Shown piece after piece: positions 1 through 7,617 of a stretch of 28,368 bases of DNA. Each line of letters opens with the position of its first letter. Position 1 is the first letter of the stretch. The notes beneath the pieces are model-generated. The model had not been told where the DNA came from and made no database searches. It was given only the letters and a program-made list of their open reading frames with translations. The DNA is from an uncultured Mycoplasmatota bacterium (GTDB lineage Bacteria > Bacillota_I > Bacilli_A > RF39 > UBA660), in assembly GCA_900545005.1 (NCBI GenBank), contig UQXO01000015.1, positions 1 through 28,368 of the forward strand. Reading direction: 5' to 3'. Made by a program: the position numbers and the translations under genes.

Positions 1-30
1 TTTATTTTTTCCTCCTTTAGGTCTCCCCAT
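1..30 (-). CDS. 5' end of a gene running off the window (possible transposase-type HTH protein)
   Basis: An ATG at 28-30 read leftwards gives ten codons, MGRPKGGKNK, before the window ends. It has a good Shine-Dalgarno, AAGGAGA at 38-44, with 7 nt spacing. From memory, N-termini of the form MGRPKGGKN are common in helix-turn-helix proteins related to IS3-type transposase OrfA, and GRP is also an AT-hook-like core. Ten residues cannot settle this. It sits right after the frr terminator, where many Bacilli have uppS; the sequence does not look like UppS. Confidence 0.4.
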   Translation of the reverse strand, partial: MGRPKGGKNK

Positions 31-50
31 AAAATCATCTCCTTAATTCA

Positions 51-59
51 ATTATAACA
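51..59 (-). promoter_or_regulatory. extended -10 promoter for the edge gene
   Basis: The minus strand reads TGTTATAAT, an extended -10 (TGn plus TATAAT at 51-56), followed after 7 nt by the Shine-Dalgarno. The start site would fall at the edge of the ribosome site, giving a very short leader. No good -35 is visible. The same arrangement occurs at 12167-12175. Confidence 0.35.
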
Positions 60-63
60 AAAG

Positions 64-99
64 AAAAGTAGATCACACTCTTTTTATGTGTCTACTTTT
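64..99 (-). terminator. terminator after frr
   Basis: On the minus strand AAAAGTAGACAC (99-88) pairs with GTGTGATCTACTTTT, with a 3-nt bulge, around an A-rich loop, and is followed by CTTTTG. It begins about 15 nt after the frr stop. The flanks are A/T rich on both sides, so it may act in both directions. Confidence 0.55.
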
Positions 100-114
100 A
101 CTTTATCACTTCAA

Positions 115-651
115 CTACACAGTCATTAGCTCTTCTTCTTTTTCTTTTTGTTTCTCATCAACAATCTTATTATATTTATTAATTAGGTCTTGAACTTCAG
201 TAAGACTACTCTTTTCTTGATCTTCCGGAAGTTCTAATTTTTTAATCTCGTTATTAGCATCTTGTCTAATATTTCTTAAAGCTACTTTTGCATCTTCACT
301 TAAAGCTTTAGCTTGTTTAACATATTCTCTTCTTTTATCTTCTGTTAAAGCAGGAATAGTTATAATAATCATTTCCCCATTGTTAGTTGGATTAATTCCT
401 AAGTTAGCCGCTATAATCGCATGTTCAATATTTTTTAGGGTACTACGATCAAATGGTTTAACAAATAATTGACGAGCTTCTGGTACCGTAATATTAGCAA
501 TGCTACTAATGGGAGTTGGGGTGCCGTAAAAATCAACCATAACACTATTTAGCATAGCGGGATTAGCACGTCCAGCCCGAATATTGATGTAGCGTTCTTC
601 TAAGTTTTCAATTGCTTTCATCATTTTCATTTCTGTTTCATCTAAGTTCAT
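115..651 (-). CDS. frr: ribosome recycling factor
   Basis: Ribosome recycling factor splits post-termination ribosomes together with EF-G in the cytoplasm. The 178-residue product is slightly shorter than the usual 183-185 and is collinear with the family: the N-terminal segment ENLEERYINIRAGRANPAML, the domain II strand region with FYGTPTPISSIANITVPEARQL, and the C-terminal helix that begins TEDKRREYVKQAKALSEDAK. The start has AAAGGAG with 8 nt spacing. It is the last gene of the obg operon, 18 nt after the preceding gene. The usual neighbours tsf and pyrH are absent here, so frr has moved from its common context. Confidence 0.96.
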   Translation of the reverse strand: MNLDETEMKMMKAIENLEERYINIRAGRANPAMLNSVMVDFYGTPTPISSIANITVPEARQLFVKPFDRSTLKNIEHAIIAANLGINPTNNGEMIIITIPALTEDKRREYVKQAKALSEDAKVALRNIRQDANNEIKKLELPEDQEKSSLTEVQDLINKYNKIVDEKQKEKEEELMTV

Positions 652-669
652 AATTTTCTCCTTTAATTT

Positions 670-1368
670 TTAAATATTTACAGTATCATTATAAGTGATA
701 TGACCGTTATTTACAAGCACATTCATCTTAACATTAGCATATTTATCTAAGTATAACTGGTACTTTTCAATGGTTACTTCATTAGCACTTTCATACTTTT
801 CTTTAGATTTGGCAATGTCATCATCAGTTACGGAACCAATCTTTTTAATTTCTTCATCGCTTAAAAGAAAACCAGTATCTTTACTAAAAGTATAATATTC
901 TAAGTAAGTTGCTCCTTCTTCTTTAGTAATATTAAGATGACCATAACTAACTTCTAGTGTTAAGTAATCATCGCCATTAAGAGTATTATACTTAAGAAAA
1001 TCAGCTTCATAGATATCTTCGGAACCAATTTCATAGACAATATCATCTTTATTAATAGAAACATCACTTAGTTTAACGATACTTTCTTTAGCTTTAATCA
1101 TTCTTTTATTAAGGTTATCCTCTAAAGATATAGCCTCTTCGTTATTAATATTAAGATGTATTGTGGGATAACTTAAGTCTAAGGCATAAGAAATAATATC
1201 ATCATCGGTATAATATATATAGTCTTTAGAAGTATCTCTTCTTATTTCTTGATGACTTTTATCTTTTAGAGAATTATATTTATTCTTAATTAGAAAGTTA
1301 CCTCCTATTAAAAGGAGAAAAATAACTAAAATAAACAAACTAATACTTAAATAATTATGCTCTTTCAT
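670..1368 (-). CDS. membrane-anchored hypothetical protein (DUF3298/RsiV-like C-terminus?)
   Basis: The 232-residue product has one N-terminal membrane segment (about residues 8-26) with a short cytoplasmic start, then a long acidic extracytoplasmic part. Its C-terminal half, with the pattern YYTFSKDTGFLLSDEEI, resembles the DUF3298/RsiV-type fold seen in secreted or anti-sigma-like proteins; this is a weak resemblance from memory. The start codon overlaps the stop of the upstream thioredoxin-like gene as ATGA, so the two are translationally coupled. The pair lies between obg and frr. No cysteines or catalytic motif are visible. Function unknown. Confidence 0.7.
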   Translation of the reverse strand: MKEHNYLSISLFILVIFLLLIGGNFLIKNKYNSLKDKSHQEIRRDTSKDYIYYTDDDIISYALDLSYPTIHLNINNEEAISLEDNLNKRMIKAKESIVKLSDVSINKDDIVYEIGSEDIYEADFLKYNTLNGDDYLTLEVSYGHLNITKEEGATYLEYYTFSKDTGFLLSDEEIKKIGSVTDDDIAKSKEKYESANEVTIEKYQLYLDKYANVKMNVLVNNGHITYNDTVNI

Positions 1369-1946
1369 TTATTATAATCAACCTCACTTAGATAGACATT
1401 AATCTTATTTTTAAAAGCACTAATGGCATCACTATTCCAGTAGGTAGTAGGATTCATATTATAAGATACTAAACTAGTCTCATCATCATAATTAATAACC
1501 TTGCCATCTTTAACAAATATTAAAGCGGGCGTAAATAAATATTCGGCCCCCATATCGGTAATTTTTAAATAGGTACTTAATAAGTCTTCAATCTGTCTAA
1601 AATTTTTAGTCTTTTTAGTACGATCTTCAATAACATCGTAATAATACACTTTGGTAATATTATTTTCTTTTAGAATAGGATAAAGTTGTTTTACATATTC
1701 TTGCATCCAAGCGTTACTAGAAAATCCGACTAAGATAATACCTGTTTCGTTGTTTAAAATCCTTAAAACTTTATTCGAACCAACATAGACAAAGGGATTG
1801 TCATTGGGAATGGTTTGGTATTCTTTACTAAATCTTTCTCCATCCGAAATGGTACTACTAAAGTCTTTTTTACCTAAGTAGATAAAGCCCCAAATCAAAA
1901 GAGCAAATAAAATTAAATATATGAAATTTCTTGTGATTTTTTTCAT
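1365..1946 (-). CDS. membrane-anchored thioredoxin-fold protein lacking cysteines
   Basis: This 193-residue protein has an N-terminal membrane anchor (about residues 8-24) and an extracytoplasmic thioredoxin-like domain. Strand ILVGF (71-75) runs into the helix WMQEYVKQLYPIL, and the later TPALIFVKDGKVI carries the proline that is cis in thioredoxins. Where thioredoxins have WCxxC, this reads FSSNAW (75-80), and the whole protein contains no cysteine. It therefore cannot be a thiol oxidoreductase and may be a scaffold or binding protein. It starts 12 nt after the obg stop, with AGGA upstream, and overlaps the next gene by 4 nt. Confidence 0.75.
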   Translation of the reverse strand: MKKITRNFIYLILFALLIWGFIYLGKKDFSSTISDGERFSKEYQTIPNDNPFVYVGSNKVLRILNNETGIILVGFSSNAWMQEYVKQLYPILKENNITKVYYYDVIEDRTKKTKNFRQIEDLLSTYLKITDMGAEYLFTPALIFVKDGKVINYDDETSLVSYNMNPTTYWNSDAISAFKNKINVYLSEVDYNK

Positions 1947-1958
1947 TAAACATACTTC

Positions 1959-3233
1959 CTAATCTTTAAATTTAAACACATAGCCTTCGATTTCAACATC
2001 ATCTTGGAGGGTAGCACCAGCATTTATTAAGGCTTCCTCTACTCCCATTCCTTTTAATTTTCTAGAAAAACGAGCGATTGATTCATCTTCCGTAAATTTA
2101 GTCATCTTAAATAATTTAGATATTTCATCCCCAGAAACTTGCCAGATGCCATTAACTTTTTTAATGGTAAAAGGACTAGTATTTTCATATTTATAAACAA
2201 CATGGGAAGCATAATCTTCTTCATCATAAAGTTCTTCTGGTGAAACTTCTTCCACCATATTCATTAGCGTTTTTATAGCTTCATCTATATTTTGCTGATA
2301 CATAGCCGAAATAGGAATAACCAACGTATCCGGATACTTTTCTTTAAATTTAGCTAAATTATCTTCTGAACCAGGTAAATCCATCTTATTAGCAAGAACA
2401 ACCATTGGCTTTTTAGCTAATTTTTTGCCATATTTTTGAATCTCAGTATTAATAATTTGGAAATCGCTAATGGGGTCGCGTCCTTCACTACTACCCATAT
2501 CAACTACATGAGCAATAATTTTAGTACGTTCAGCATGTCTTAAGAATTTTAGTCCTAAGCCAATGCCCTCAGCAGCTCCTTCAATTAAGCCGGGTAAATC
2601 AGCCATCACAAAACTGCGATTGTCTTTTAATTTAACGACTCCTAAGTTAGGGGCTAAAGTCGTAAAGTGATAAGCTGCAATCTTCGGTTTAGAAGCACTT
2701 ATTACGGATAAAAGAGTCGATTTGCCAACGCTAGGAAAACCAACAAGCCCAACATCTGCTAAGACTTTTAACTCACACTTGATGGTTTTTTCTTCTCCGG
2801 GTTCACCATATTCACTAGTCTTAGGGGCAGGATTATCATGCGTAGCAAAAGCTTTATTACCACGGCCACCACGACCACCAGCTGCTACCGTAAATCTTTG
2901 TTTATCATGAATTAAATCAACCAAAACTAAATTAGTATTAGCATCATAAACAGTCGTTCCTTCAGGAACTTTAATAATGACATCTTCGGCATCCGCACCA
3001 GTTCGGTTAGAGCCTTTACCATTCTCGCCTTTTTCACCCTTAATAATTTTATTATATCTTAAGTCTACTAAAGTTCGAAGTCCTTTATCTACTTCAAAGA
3101 TGATACTAGCCCCATGACCGCCATTGGCCCCATCTGGTCCTAAATTAGGCATACATTTCTCATGATGAAAAGATGTACAACCATCTCCTCCTTTACCAGC
3201 TATTAATTTAATTGTTATCTCATCTACAAACAT
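1959..3233 (-). CDS. obgE: Obg family GTPase
   Basis: Obg is an essential ribosome-associated GTPase involved in 50S assembly and stress responses. All three domains are present in 424 residues: the glycine-rich Obg fold (1-158), the G domain with G1 GFPSVGKST, G2 TT in HFTTLAPNLG, G3 DLPGLIEG, G4 NKMD and G5 ISAM, and a C-terminal OCT domain (about 345-424) ending VFKFKD. An in-frame ATG 15 nt upstream exists, but the start at 3233 has AAGGTGA with 6 nt spacing and gives the canonical N-terminus MFVDEITIKL, so I chose it. It leads the operon ending in frr. Confidence 0.97.
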   Translation of the reverse strand: MFVDEITIKLIAGKGGDGCTSFHHEKCMPNLGPDGANGGHGASIIFEVDKGLRTLVDLRYNKIIKGEKGENGKGSNRTGADAEDVIIKVPEGTTVYDANTNLVLVDLIHDKQRFTVAAGGRGGRGNKAFATHDNPAPKTSEYGEPGEEKTIKCELKVLADVGLVGFPSVGKSTLLSVISASKPKIAAYHFTTLAPNLGVVKLKDNRSFVMADLPGLIEGAAEGIGLGLKFLRHAERTKIIAHVVDMGSSEGRDPISDFQIINTEIQKYGKKLAKKPMVVLANKMDLPGSEDNLAKFKEKYPDTLVIPISAMYQQNIDEAIKTLMNMVEEVSPEELYDEEDYASHVVYKYENTSPFTIKKVNGIWQVSGDEISKLFKMTKFTEDESIARFSRKLKGMGVEEALINAGATLQDDVEIEGYVFKFKD

Positions 3234-3257
3234 TGTAGTCACCTTCATTTCTTATTT

Positions 3258-3286
3258 ATTTTATCAAAAACTAGAAGATAAGTCTA
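3258..3286 (-). promoter_or_regulatory. candidate promoter of the obg operon
   Basis: The minus strand has TAGACT (4/6 to the -35 consensus), a 17-nt spacer and TAAAAT (5/6 to -10). Predicted start near 3251, about 18 nt before the chosen obg ATG. Confidence 0.4.
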
Positions 3287-3369
3287 ATTATTTTAAAGTA
3301 CTCTTCTCTTTGTGAATGCATCTTATCATTATTTTTTTTATTTGTCTAGAGTTTATCTTATTTTACAAG

Positions 3370-3415
3370 AAAAAAACTATGCGTTACATAAAACGATTCA
3401 TTTGACGCATAGTTT
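3370..3415 (-). terminator. terminator overlapping the end of yneF
   Basis: A perfect 11-bp stem, AAACTATGCGT (3415-3405) with ACGCATAGTTT (3384-3374), is followed by a T run. The 5' arm is made of the last yneF codons and the stop codon (3384-3386) touches the 3' arm. Confidence 0.85.
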
Positions 3416-3593
3416 CTTTAATTTGTTTTTGGGATGGTTTTCTTCCCATACTACTAAACATAACTTCAATCATCTTTTCATTAATAGGAGGATTCTTTTT
3501 CATTTCTTTTTGAATTAGTTTTCTCGCTACTACAAAACCAATTATAAAGCCAATTACAAGTCCTAGTAAAATTAACAAAATATCATGTAACAT
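3384..3593 (-). CDS. yneF: YneF family (UPF0154) membrane protein
   Basis: The 69-residue protein has one N-terminal membrane segment (about 3-24, rich in G/I/V) and a cytoplasmic tail with KNPPINEKMIEVMFSSMGRK and PSQKQIKETMRQM, the features of the YneF/UPF0154 family. In Bacillus subtilis yneF lies next to yneE (sirA), and the same order is seen here, which supports both calls. The start has AGGAG about 9 nt upstream. Role in the cell is not established. Its last codons form the 5' arm of the terminator. Confidence 0.9.
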   Translation of the reverse strand: MLHDILLILLGLVIGFIIGFVVARKLIQKEMKKNPPINEKMIEVMFSSMGRKPSQKQIKETMRQMNRFM

Positions 3594-3634
3594 AATTTCA
3601 TCTCCTATTTAGGATTTTACTAAACTTTTATTTT

Positions 3635-4048
3635 TTAAGCAATACTTTCTACCCAAAAATAGTCTTGATTTTGAAAATCACAAGCAAAAAGATTCCGATT
3701 AGACTTTAATTTATTAAAAAATTCTGGTTTGGGAGATGTTGTTTCCATTATAAGATAGGCATTTCCTATCTTTAGTTTAGTCTCTTCATCATTATAATAA
3801 TTATTATAGATATGAGTATTCATAAATTTCGTATAGTGGTCATTATTCCGATAACTGGTAAATAAATAGTTATTTAGTTCAATCTTATTAATGGGACTTA
3901 CCATCTTCTCATACATATTAATGCCATACTCTTGATCATTGGTATTTAATAGATATATATTTTGAAAAGTCTTGAAAAGATTATAAGGACAAAATCTCGT
4001 TAGGGTTTTAAATTCATTATTAATATTAAATATATAAAATTTTCTCAA
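3635..4048 (-). CDS. sirA: SirA-like protein (sporulation inhibitor of replication family)
   Basis: SirA in B. subtilis binds DnaA domain I and blocks replication initiation at the onset of sporulation. This 137-residue product has the short compact form of the family, starting RKFYIFNINNEF and ending FACDFQNQDYFWV, which matches my memory of the C-terminal pattern F-x-x-x-D-F-x-x-x-x-Y-x-W in SirA. The adjacency to yneF is as in Bacillus. The start is TTG with AGGTGA 6 nt upstream. Overall identity looks low, so it may have a DnaA-related role without sporulation. A DnaJ-like or unrelated small protein is not excluded. Confidence 0.65.
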   Translation of the reverse strand: MRKFYIFNINNEFKTLTRFCPYNLFKTFQNIYLLNTNDQEYGINMYEKMVSPINKIELNNYLFTSYRNNDHYTKFMNTHIYNNYYNDEETKLKIGNAYLIMETTSPKPEFFNKLKSNRNLFACDFQNQDYFWVESIA

Positions 4049-4140
4049 AAATCATCACCTATTATGAGTATAATTCTTTCTTGATAAAAAATATGTCGAA
4101 GTAAAGTTTAATTCTTCATAATAAATATAATTTGCTTTTT

Positions 4141-4728
4141 TTAATTAGTATCAGTAGTAGGTTCTGATATTACCACTATCTTAGACTTAAAAACTTTTTT
4201 CATAACATCATCTAGGGTCGTAGCAGCCTCATCCATCCAAAAGGATACCTTATAATCTACCGAGGCATCGGGCATTAACGTTCCCTCACTAAGAGTATGG
4301 GATTCAATACTATCCTTAATACTAGTAGTAGCACTAGGATAATTAGCTAAGATTTTCTTAGCCTCATCATTTACTTTGGTGGCAATCCATTTACTAGCTA
4401 AAGTACTCTCTTTTAAGCTTTCTAGGTTTACATAATAATGGGCCGCTATGGTACAATTATTGTGAAGGGTAAAAGTAAAGGGAGTTAATTTGGCTCCTTG
4501 TTCATCAGTTATAGGATAAGCATTAGTTAAATTTATTTCTCCGGATTGGTTAATTAACTCAACGCTAAAGCATCCCGAGGTTGCGTTATTAGAATTCGTT
4601 TGTATTTTTACTAGTCGCCAGTAAGCATATGATGATCCTAAAGCGGTAAGACCAACTAAAGCAATAGTTAAAACTGATAGTATTGCGGTATAGCTAGCGG
4701 ATATTTTATTCATTATTTTCTTATTCAT
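4141..4728 (-). CDS. secreted protein with SipW-dependent-type signal peptide (TasA/camelysin-like)
   Basis: The N-terminus has a hydrophobic segment (about 14-31) ending ALGSSYAYW, the pattern of SipW-dependent signal peptides on TasA/camelysin-type matrix proteins. The mature part (about 160 residues) is rich in Thr/Ser/Asn and beta-forming segments such as FTFTLHNNC and VDYKVSFWMDE, consistent with a TasA-like beta-sandwich. Two cysteines (in SGCFS and NNCT) could form a disulfide. The start has AAAGGAG with 7 nt spacing. It stands alone between a terminator and the sirA gene. No SipW peptidase is in the window. A fibre or matrix role is inference. Confidence 0.7.
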   Translation of the reverse strand: MNKKIMNKISASYTAILSVLTIALVGLTALGSSYAYWRLVKIQTNSNNATSGCFSVELINQSGEINLTNAYPITDEQGAKLTPFTFTLHNNCTIAAHYYVNLESLKESTLASKWIATKVNDEAKKILANYPSATTSIKDSIESHTLSEGTLMPDASVDYKVSFWMDEAATTLDDVMKKVFKSKIVVISEPTTDTN

Positions 4729-4757
4729 GTCAAACTCCTTTATTATTAACTATTAAT

Positions 4758-4799
4758 AAAATAGCACAATATTCGCTAAAAGTAAATCATCTGGCGAAT
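4758..4799 (-). promoter_or_regulatory. promoter and inverted repeat upstream of the SipW-type gene
   Basis: The minus strand has TTTACT (4781-4786), a 17-nt spacer and TGC-TATTTT (-10 at 4758-4763, extended). An inverted repeat ATTCGC (4771-4776) and GCGAAT (4794-4799) brackets the -35 and could be a repressor site. Both calls rest on pattern only. Confidence 0.35.
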
Positions 4800-4808
4800 A
4801 ATAAAGTC

Positions 4809-4842
4809 AAAAAAAATCTACACTATCTTAAGTAGTATAGAT
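4809..4842 (-). terminator. terminator overlapping the end of the thioredoxin-like gene
   Basis: ATCTATACTA (4842-4833) pairs with TAGTGTAGAT (4825-4816) with one U-G pair, followed by eight T. The 5' arm is coding and the TAG stop (4823-4825) is in the 3' arm. Confidence 0.85.
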
Positions 4843-5371
4843 CTAAAAAGGCCGATATAGTCTTAGTATCTGTAAGACCATTAAAGGTATGAGTGACATT
4901 ACCATTCTCTATAATATAAGTAATTGGCGTCCCATAAAGGGCTATAAAGTCACCAATATTCTCATTATTCTTAAGATTAGAAATATTTACCTCGTAAGCA
5001 TTAATTCCTAAATTAGTTAAAGACTCTCTTAAATTAGGTAAGAAAGCTTCACAATAAGAACACCCGGTCTTAGTAACCACTAAAATACTTCTTTTAGAAG
5101 TCTTAAAGAGATTGGTGAAATCCTTATAATCTAAGGTTGTTATGACATCTTTAACCTCTGGTAAGGTATCTAGGGTAACTTTAATATTTAAGTCCTTAAT
5201 AGGAATTGTATCAATCTGATAAGCATGAGATTCACTAGCTTCAATATTAACATTAACAGCATTTTCTGCAGAACTATTATTCTTTAGAAGATAATAAACT
5301 GTATAGATAATAAGTCCTAGCGCTAGCAAACTCAAAAAGATAACAATTACTTTTTTAGTTTTATTATTCAT
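4823..5371 (-). CDS. membrane-anchored thioredoxin-like protein (CSYC)
   Basis: The 182-residue protein has a membrane anchor (about 8-28) and an extracytoplasmic thioredoxin fold. Strand SILVVTKTG leads to the redox motif C104-S-Y-C107, and GTPITYI carries the cis-proline. It is probably a thiol-disulfide oxidoreductase or bacteriocin-accessory-type protein; the substrate is unknown. A longer reading to 5416 is possible, but the ATG at 5371 has AAAGGAG with 7 nt spacing and overlaps the permease stop as TAATG, so I chose it. It is the last gene of the ABC transporter operon. Unlike the thioredoxin-fold protein at 1365-1946 it keeps both cysteines. Confidence 0.8.
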   Translation of the reverse strand: MNNKTKKVIVIFLSLLALGLIIYTVYYLLKNNSSAENAVNVNIEASESHAYQIDTIPIKDLNIKVTLDTLPEVKDVITTLDYKDFTNLFKTSKRSILVVTKTGCSYCEAFLPNLRESLTNLGINAYEVNISNLKNNENIGDFIALYGTPITYIIENGNVTHTFNGLTDTKTISAFLDLYYLR

Positions 5372-6671
5372 TAAACATTCTCCTTTATTTTTAATGATTG
5401 GAAGACTTTCTTCCATAAGTCTTTACTTGAGTAATTTAAGATTCCTACTTTATAAACTCTAATTCCGTATTTAAATAAAACTAGACAACTAATAAATAAA
5501 ATCAAGGCTGATATTACCAAATCAATTAAACTTGTTTCTCCTAAAATATAAGTGATAGGAGCCACCATCGAAGAAAGAAATGGTAAATAACTAATTATAC
5601 GAATAAAATAGAACCTTTGAAAGCTGAGGCCATAATACCAATATAGTATCCTAACATTAAGACTATCATTAATGGGGTTTGAAGTTGTTGGAAGTCTTCG
5701 GCCGAGGTAGTCATAGACGCTAATACGCCAGCTAAAGTAGCATAGATAAAGAATGATAATAAGAAGATAATTATTAAGATGGGTGCTCCTTTTAATAAAA
5801 TATCAAAGGTTCCACTTATCTTTAAGGATTCTACTAAACCACCGATAATATTAGACTTACCACTTCCTAAAGATAACCCGCCATGAATTAAAATTCCTAT
5901 TATACTATAAGTAAATAATAATAAAGACTGCAAGATGACAAATATCGAAGAACTAGTAATTTTTGTTAAAAGGTGAACTTTCGCGGGAACATTCGAAATA
6001 ATTATTTCCATACCCCGCGTAGTCTTTTCATCATTAATCTCGGCTCCAATCATCTGGACTAATAAAACAATTAGCATAAAAAATGGGACCAAGAAAACCA
6101 TTAAACTCATGTTGGTGGCATCTTCACTAGCCGTTATTTCTTTTTCATTAGTAACCACTCTGTTAATACTAATGGGACTAGTAATTTTAGCCATTTCTTC
6201 ACTAGATAATCCATTATAATTTAGGGCCATACTAGTTTTCATACCCGTTAAACTAGCACTTAAAAGATTATAAGTTATAGTATCTATTTTATTATAAGAA
6301 ATGATATCGGCTTTTAAATATTCTGTAGTATCCAAGTTAATATTTACAACAATATCATTCGTATCCGTGATTTTTTCTTTCAAAGTATCAACACTATCAG
6401 TAGAATATGTTATCTCATAAGTTCTTTCATCATTTAAAATTTTTTTATTAGTTAAAAAGTAAGCATTAAAACCTTCTAAATAATTATTATCCCCTGTTAA
6501 ATAAATATTTACAGTTTCTTTAAAATCGCCCCCAAAAACATTAATTATTTTATCAATATTAATAACGCCAATTAAAAGAAGACAAATCAAAACATTAACT
6601 ATTTTAAACCATTTCGTATCCATCTTTTTCTTAAGACTTTGTTTTATCAAAAACCATGCTTTATTTTTCAT
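5371..6671 (-). pseudogene. NatB-like ABC-2 permease, interrupted by a -1 frameshift
   Basis: The upstream part (from 6671) has an N-terminal membrane segment, a roughly 150-residue extracytoplasmic region and four more segments ending GYYIGIMASAFKGSI, then meets a TAA at 5595. A different frame continues directly with RIISYLPFLSSMVAPITYIL and a last membrane segment, which is the conserved C-terminus of NatB/ABC2-type permeases. One extra T in the TTTT run (plus-strand AAAA at 5605-5608) would restore a single reading frame of about 430 codons. The start overlaps the ATPase gene by 11 nt. No clean slippery heptamer is present, so a real or sequencing indel is more likely than programmed shifting. 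Confidence 0.8.
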
Positions 6672-7566
6672 ATGCTTCCCCTACTTTACTGATAAATATT
6701 TCATTTAATGTTGGTTCTTCAACACTGAATTTTGTTACATTATCTAAAGTTTTAACAACTTCAAAGACTTTACTAATAATATCTTCACTTTCAATCTTAA
6801 TAATGTATTCATTATTACCAATTTCTTTAACAACTTCTAAAACTCCGGGTATTTTTTCAATTTTTTTTATATCGCCATCGGCACACAAATGAATATTTTT
6901 CTTACGATATTGTTTCTTTATATCTTTTAAATTACCTTGTAAAACGCTCTTACCATGAACTAAAATAACTAATTCATCACAAAATAATTCTACGTGTTCC
7001 ATGCGGTGTGACGAAAAAATTATTGCTGTCCCTTTTTTCTTTAACTCATTAATGGTTTTCATAAATTCTTCGACGTTAATAGGATCTAAGCCACTAAATG
7101 GTTCATCCAAAATCAAAAGTTTAGGCTCATGCAAAATGGCTGTAATAAACTGTACTTTTTGCTGATTGCCTTTACTCAATTCTTTAATTTTGCGATTTTT
7201 ATATTCACTAATGTGAAATCTTTCTAATAGCCTATCCAGTCTTTCTTCAATTGTTTTCTTATCCAAGCCTTTTAAAGTTCCATAAAAAATAGCTTGTTCT
7301 AAAACTGTAAGTTTTAATAAAAGACTACGTTCTTCGGTTAAGAAACCTATTTTATCAGTAACACTATAATCTATAGGTTTACCATCTAATAAAATCGTTC
7401 CTTCTGTTTTATCTAGTAAGTTAATTATCATCCTAAAAGTTGTAGTCTTTCCGGCTCCATTAACTCCTAAGAGGCCAAAAATCTCACCATCATTAACGGT
7501 AAAAGAAAGATTATCAACTGCTAAGTGATTACCATAATACTTAGATACATTCTTTAATTCCAACAT
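6661..7566 (-). CDS. ABC transporter ATP-binding protein (NatA-like)
   Basis: This 301-residue protein is the cytoplasmic ATPase of an ABC-2 type exporter, paired with the permease that follows. Walker A is GVNGAGKT (34-41), the signature is LSKGNQQ, Walker B is LLILDEP, and the switch His is in FSSHRMEH. The roughly 90-residue C-terminal extension, ending PTLNEIFISKVGE, is typical of NatA-type and antibiotic or Na+ extrusion ATPases. An in-frame codon at 7593 exists, but ATG at 7566 has GGAGG with 6 nt spacing and gives the usual MLELKNVSK start. Substrate unknown. Confidence 0.93.
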   Translation of the reverse strand: MLELKNVSKYYGNHLAVDNLSFTVNDGEIFGLLGVNGAGKTTTFRMIINLLDKTEGTILLDGKPIDYSVTDKIGFLTEERSLLLKLTVLEQAIFYGTLKGLDKKTIEERLDRLLERFHISEYKNRKIKELSKGNQQKVQFITAILHEPKLLILDEPFSGLDPINVEEFMKTINELKKKGTAIIFSSHRMEHVELFCDELVILVHGKSVLQGNLKDIKKQYRKKNIHLCADGDIKKIEKIPGVLEVVKEIGNNEYIIKIESEDIISKVFEVVKTLDNVTKFSVEEPTLNEIFISKVGEAYEK

Positions 7567-7617
7567 ATTATTCCTCCGTTTTAATTTAATCATAAAAATT
7601 TCAAAAAGAAAAGCTCT

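Noticed and set aside
2722..2910. Open frame on the plus strand opposite obg
   Set aside because: It lies wholly inside the strongly supported obg gene on the other strand and its translation looks like no protein; the same holds for other plus-strand open frames at 3312-3518, 6656-6892, 15283-15483, 16473-16682, 17383-17586, 21862-22062, 24052-24261 and 27200-27391.
5595..5620. Programmed -1 frameshifting in the permease
   Set aside because: The shift site (att tta ttc) does not form an X XXY YYZ slippery heptamer and I see no clear downstream stimulatory hairpin, so an indel is the simpler explanation.
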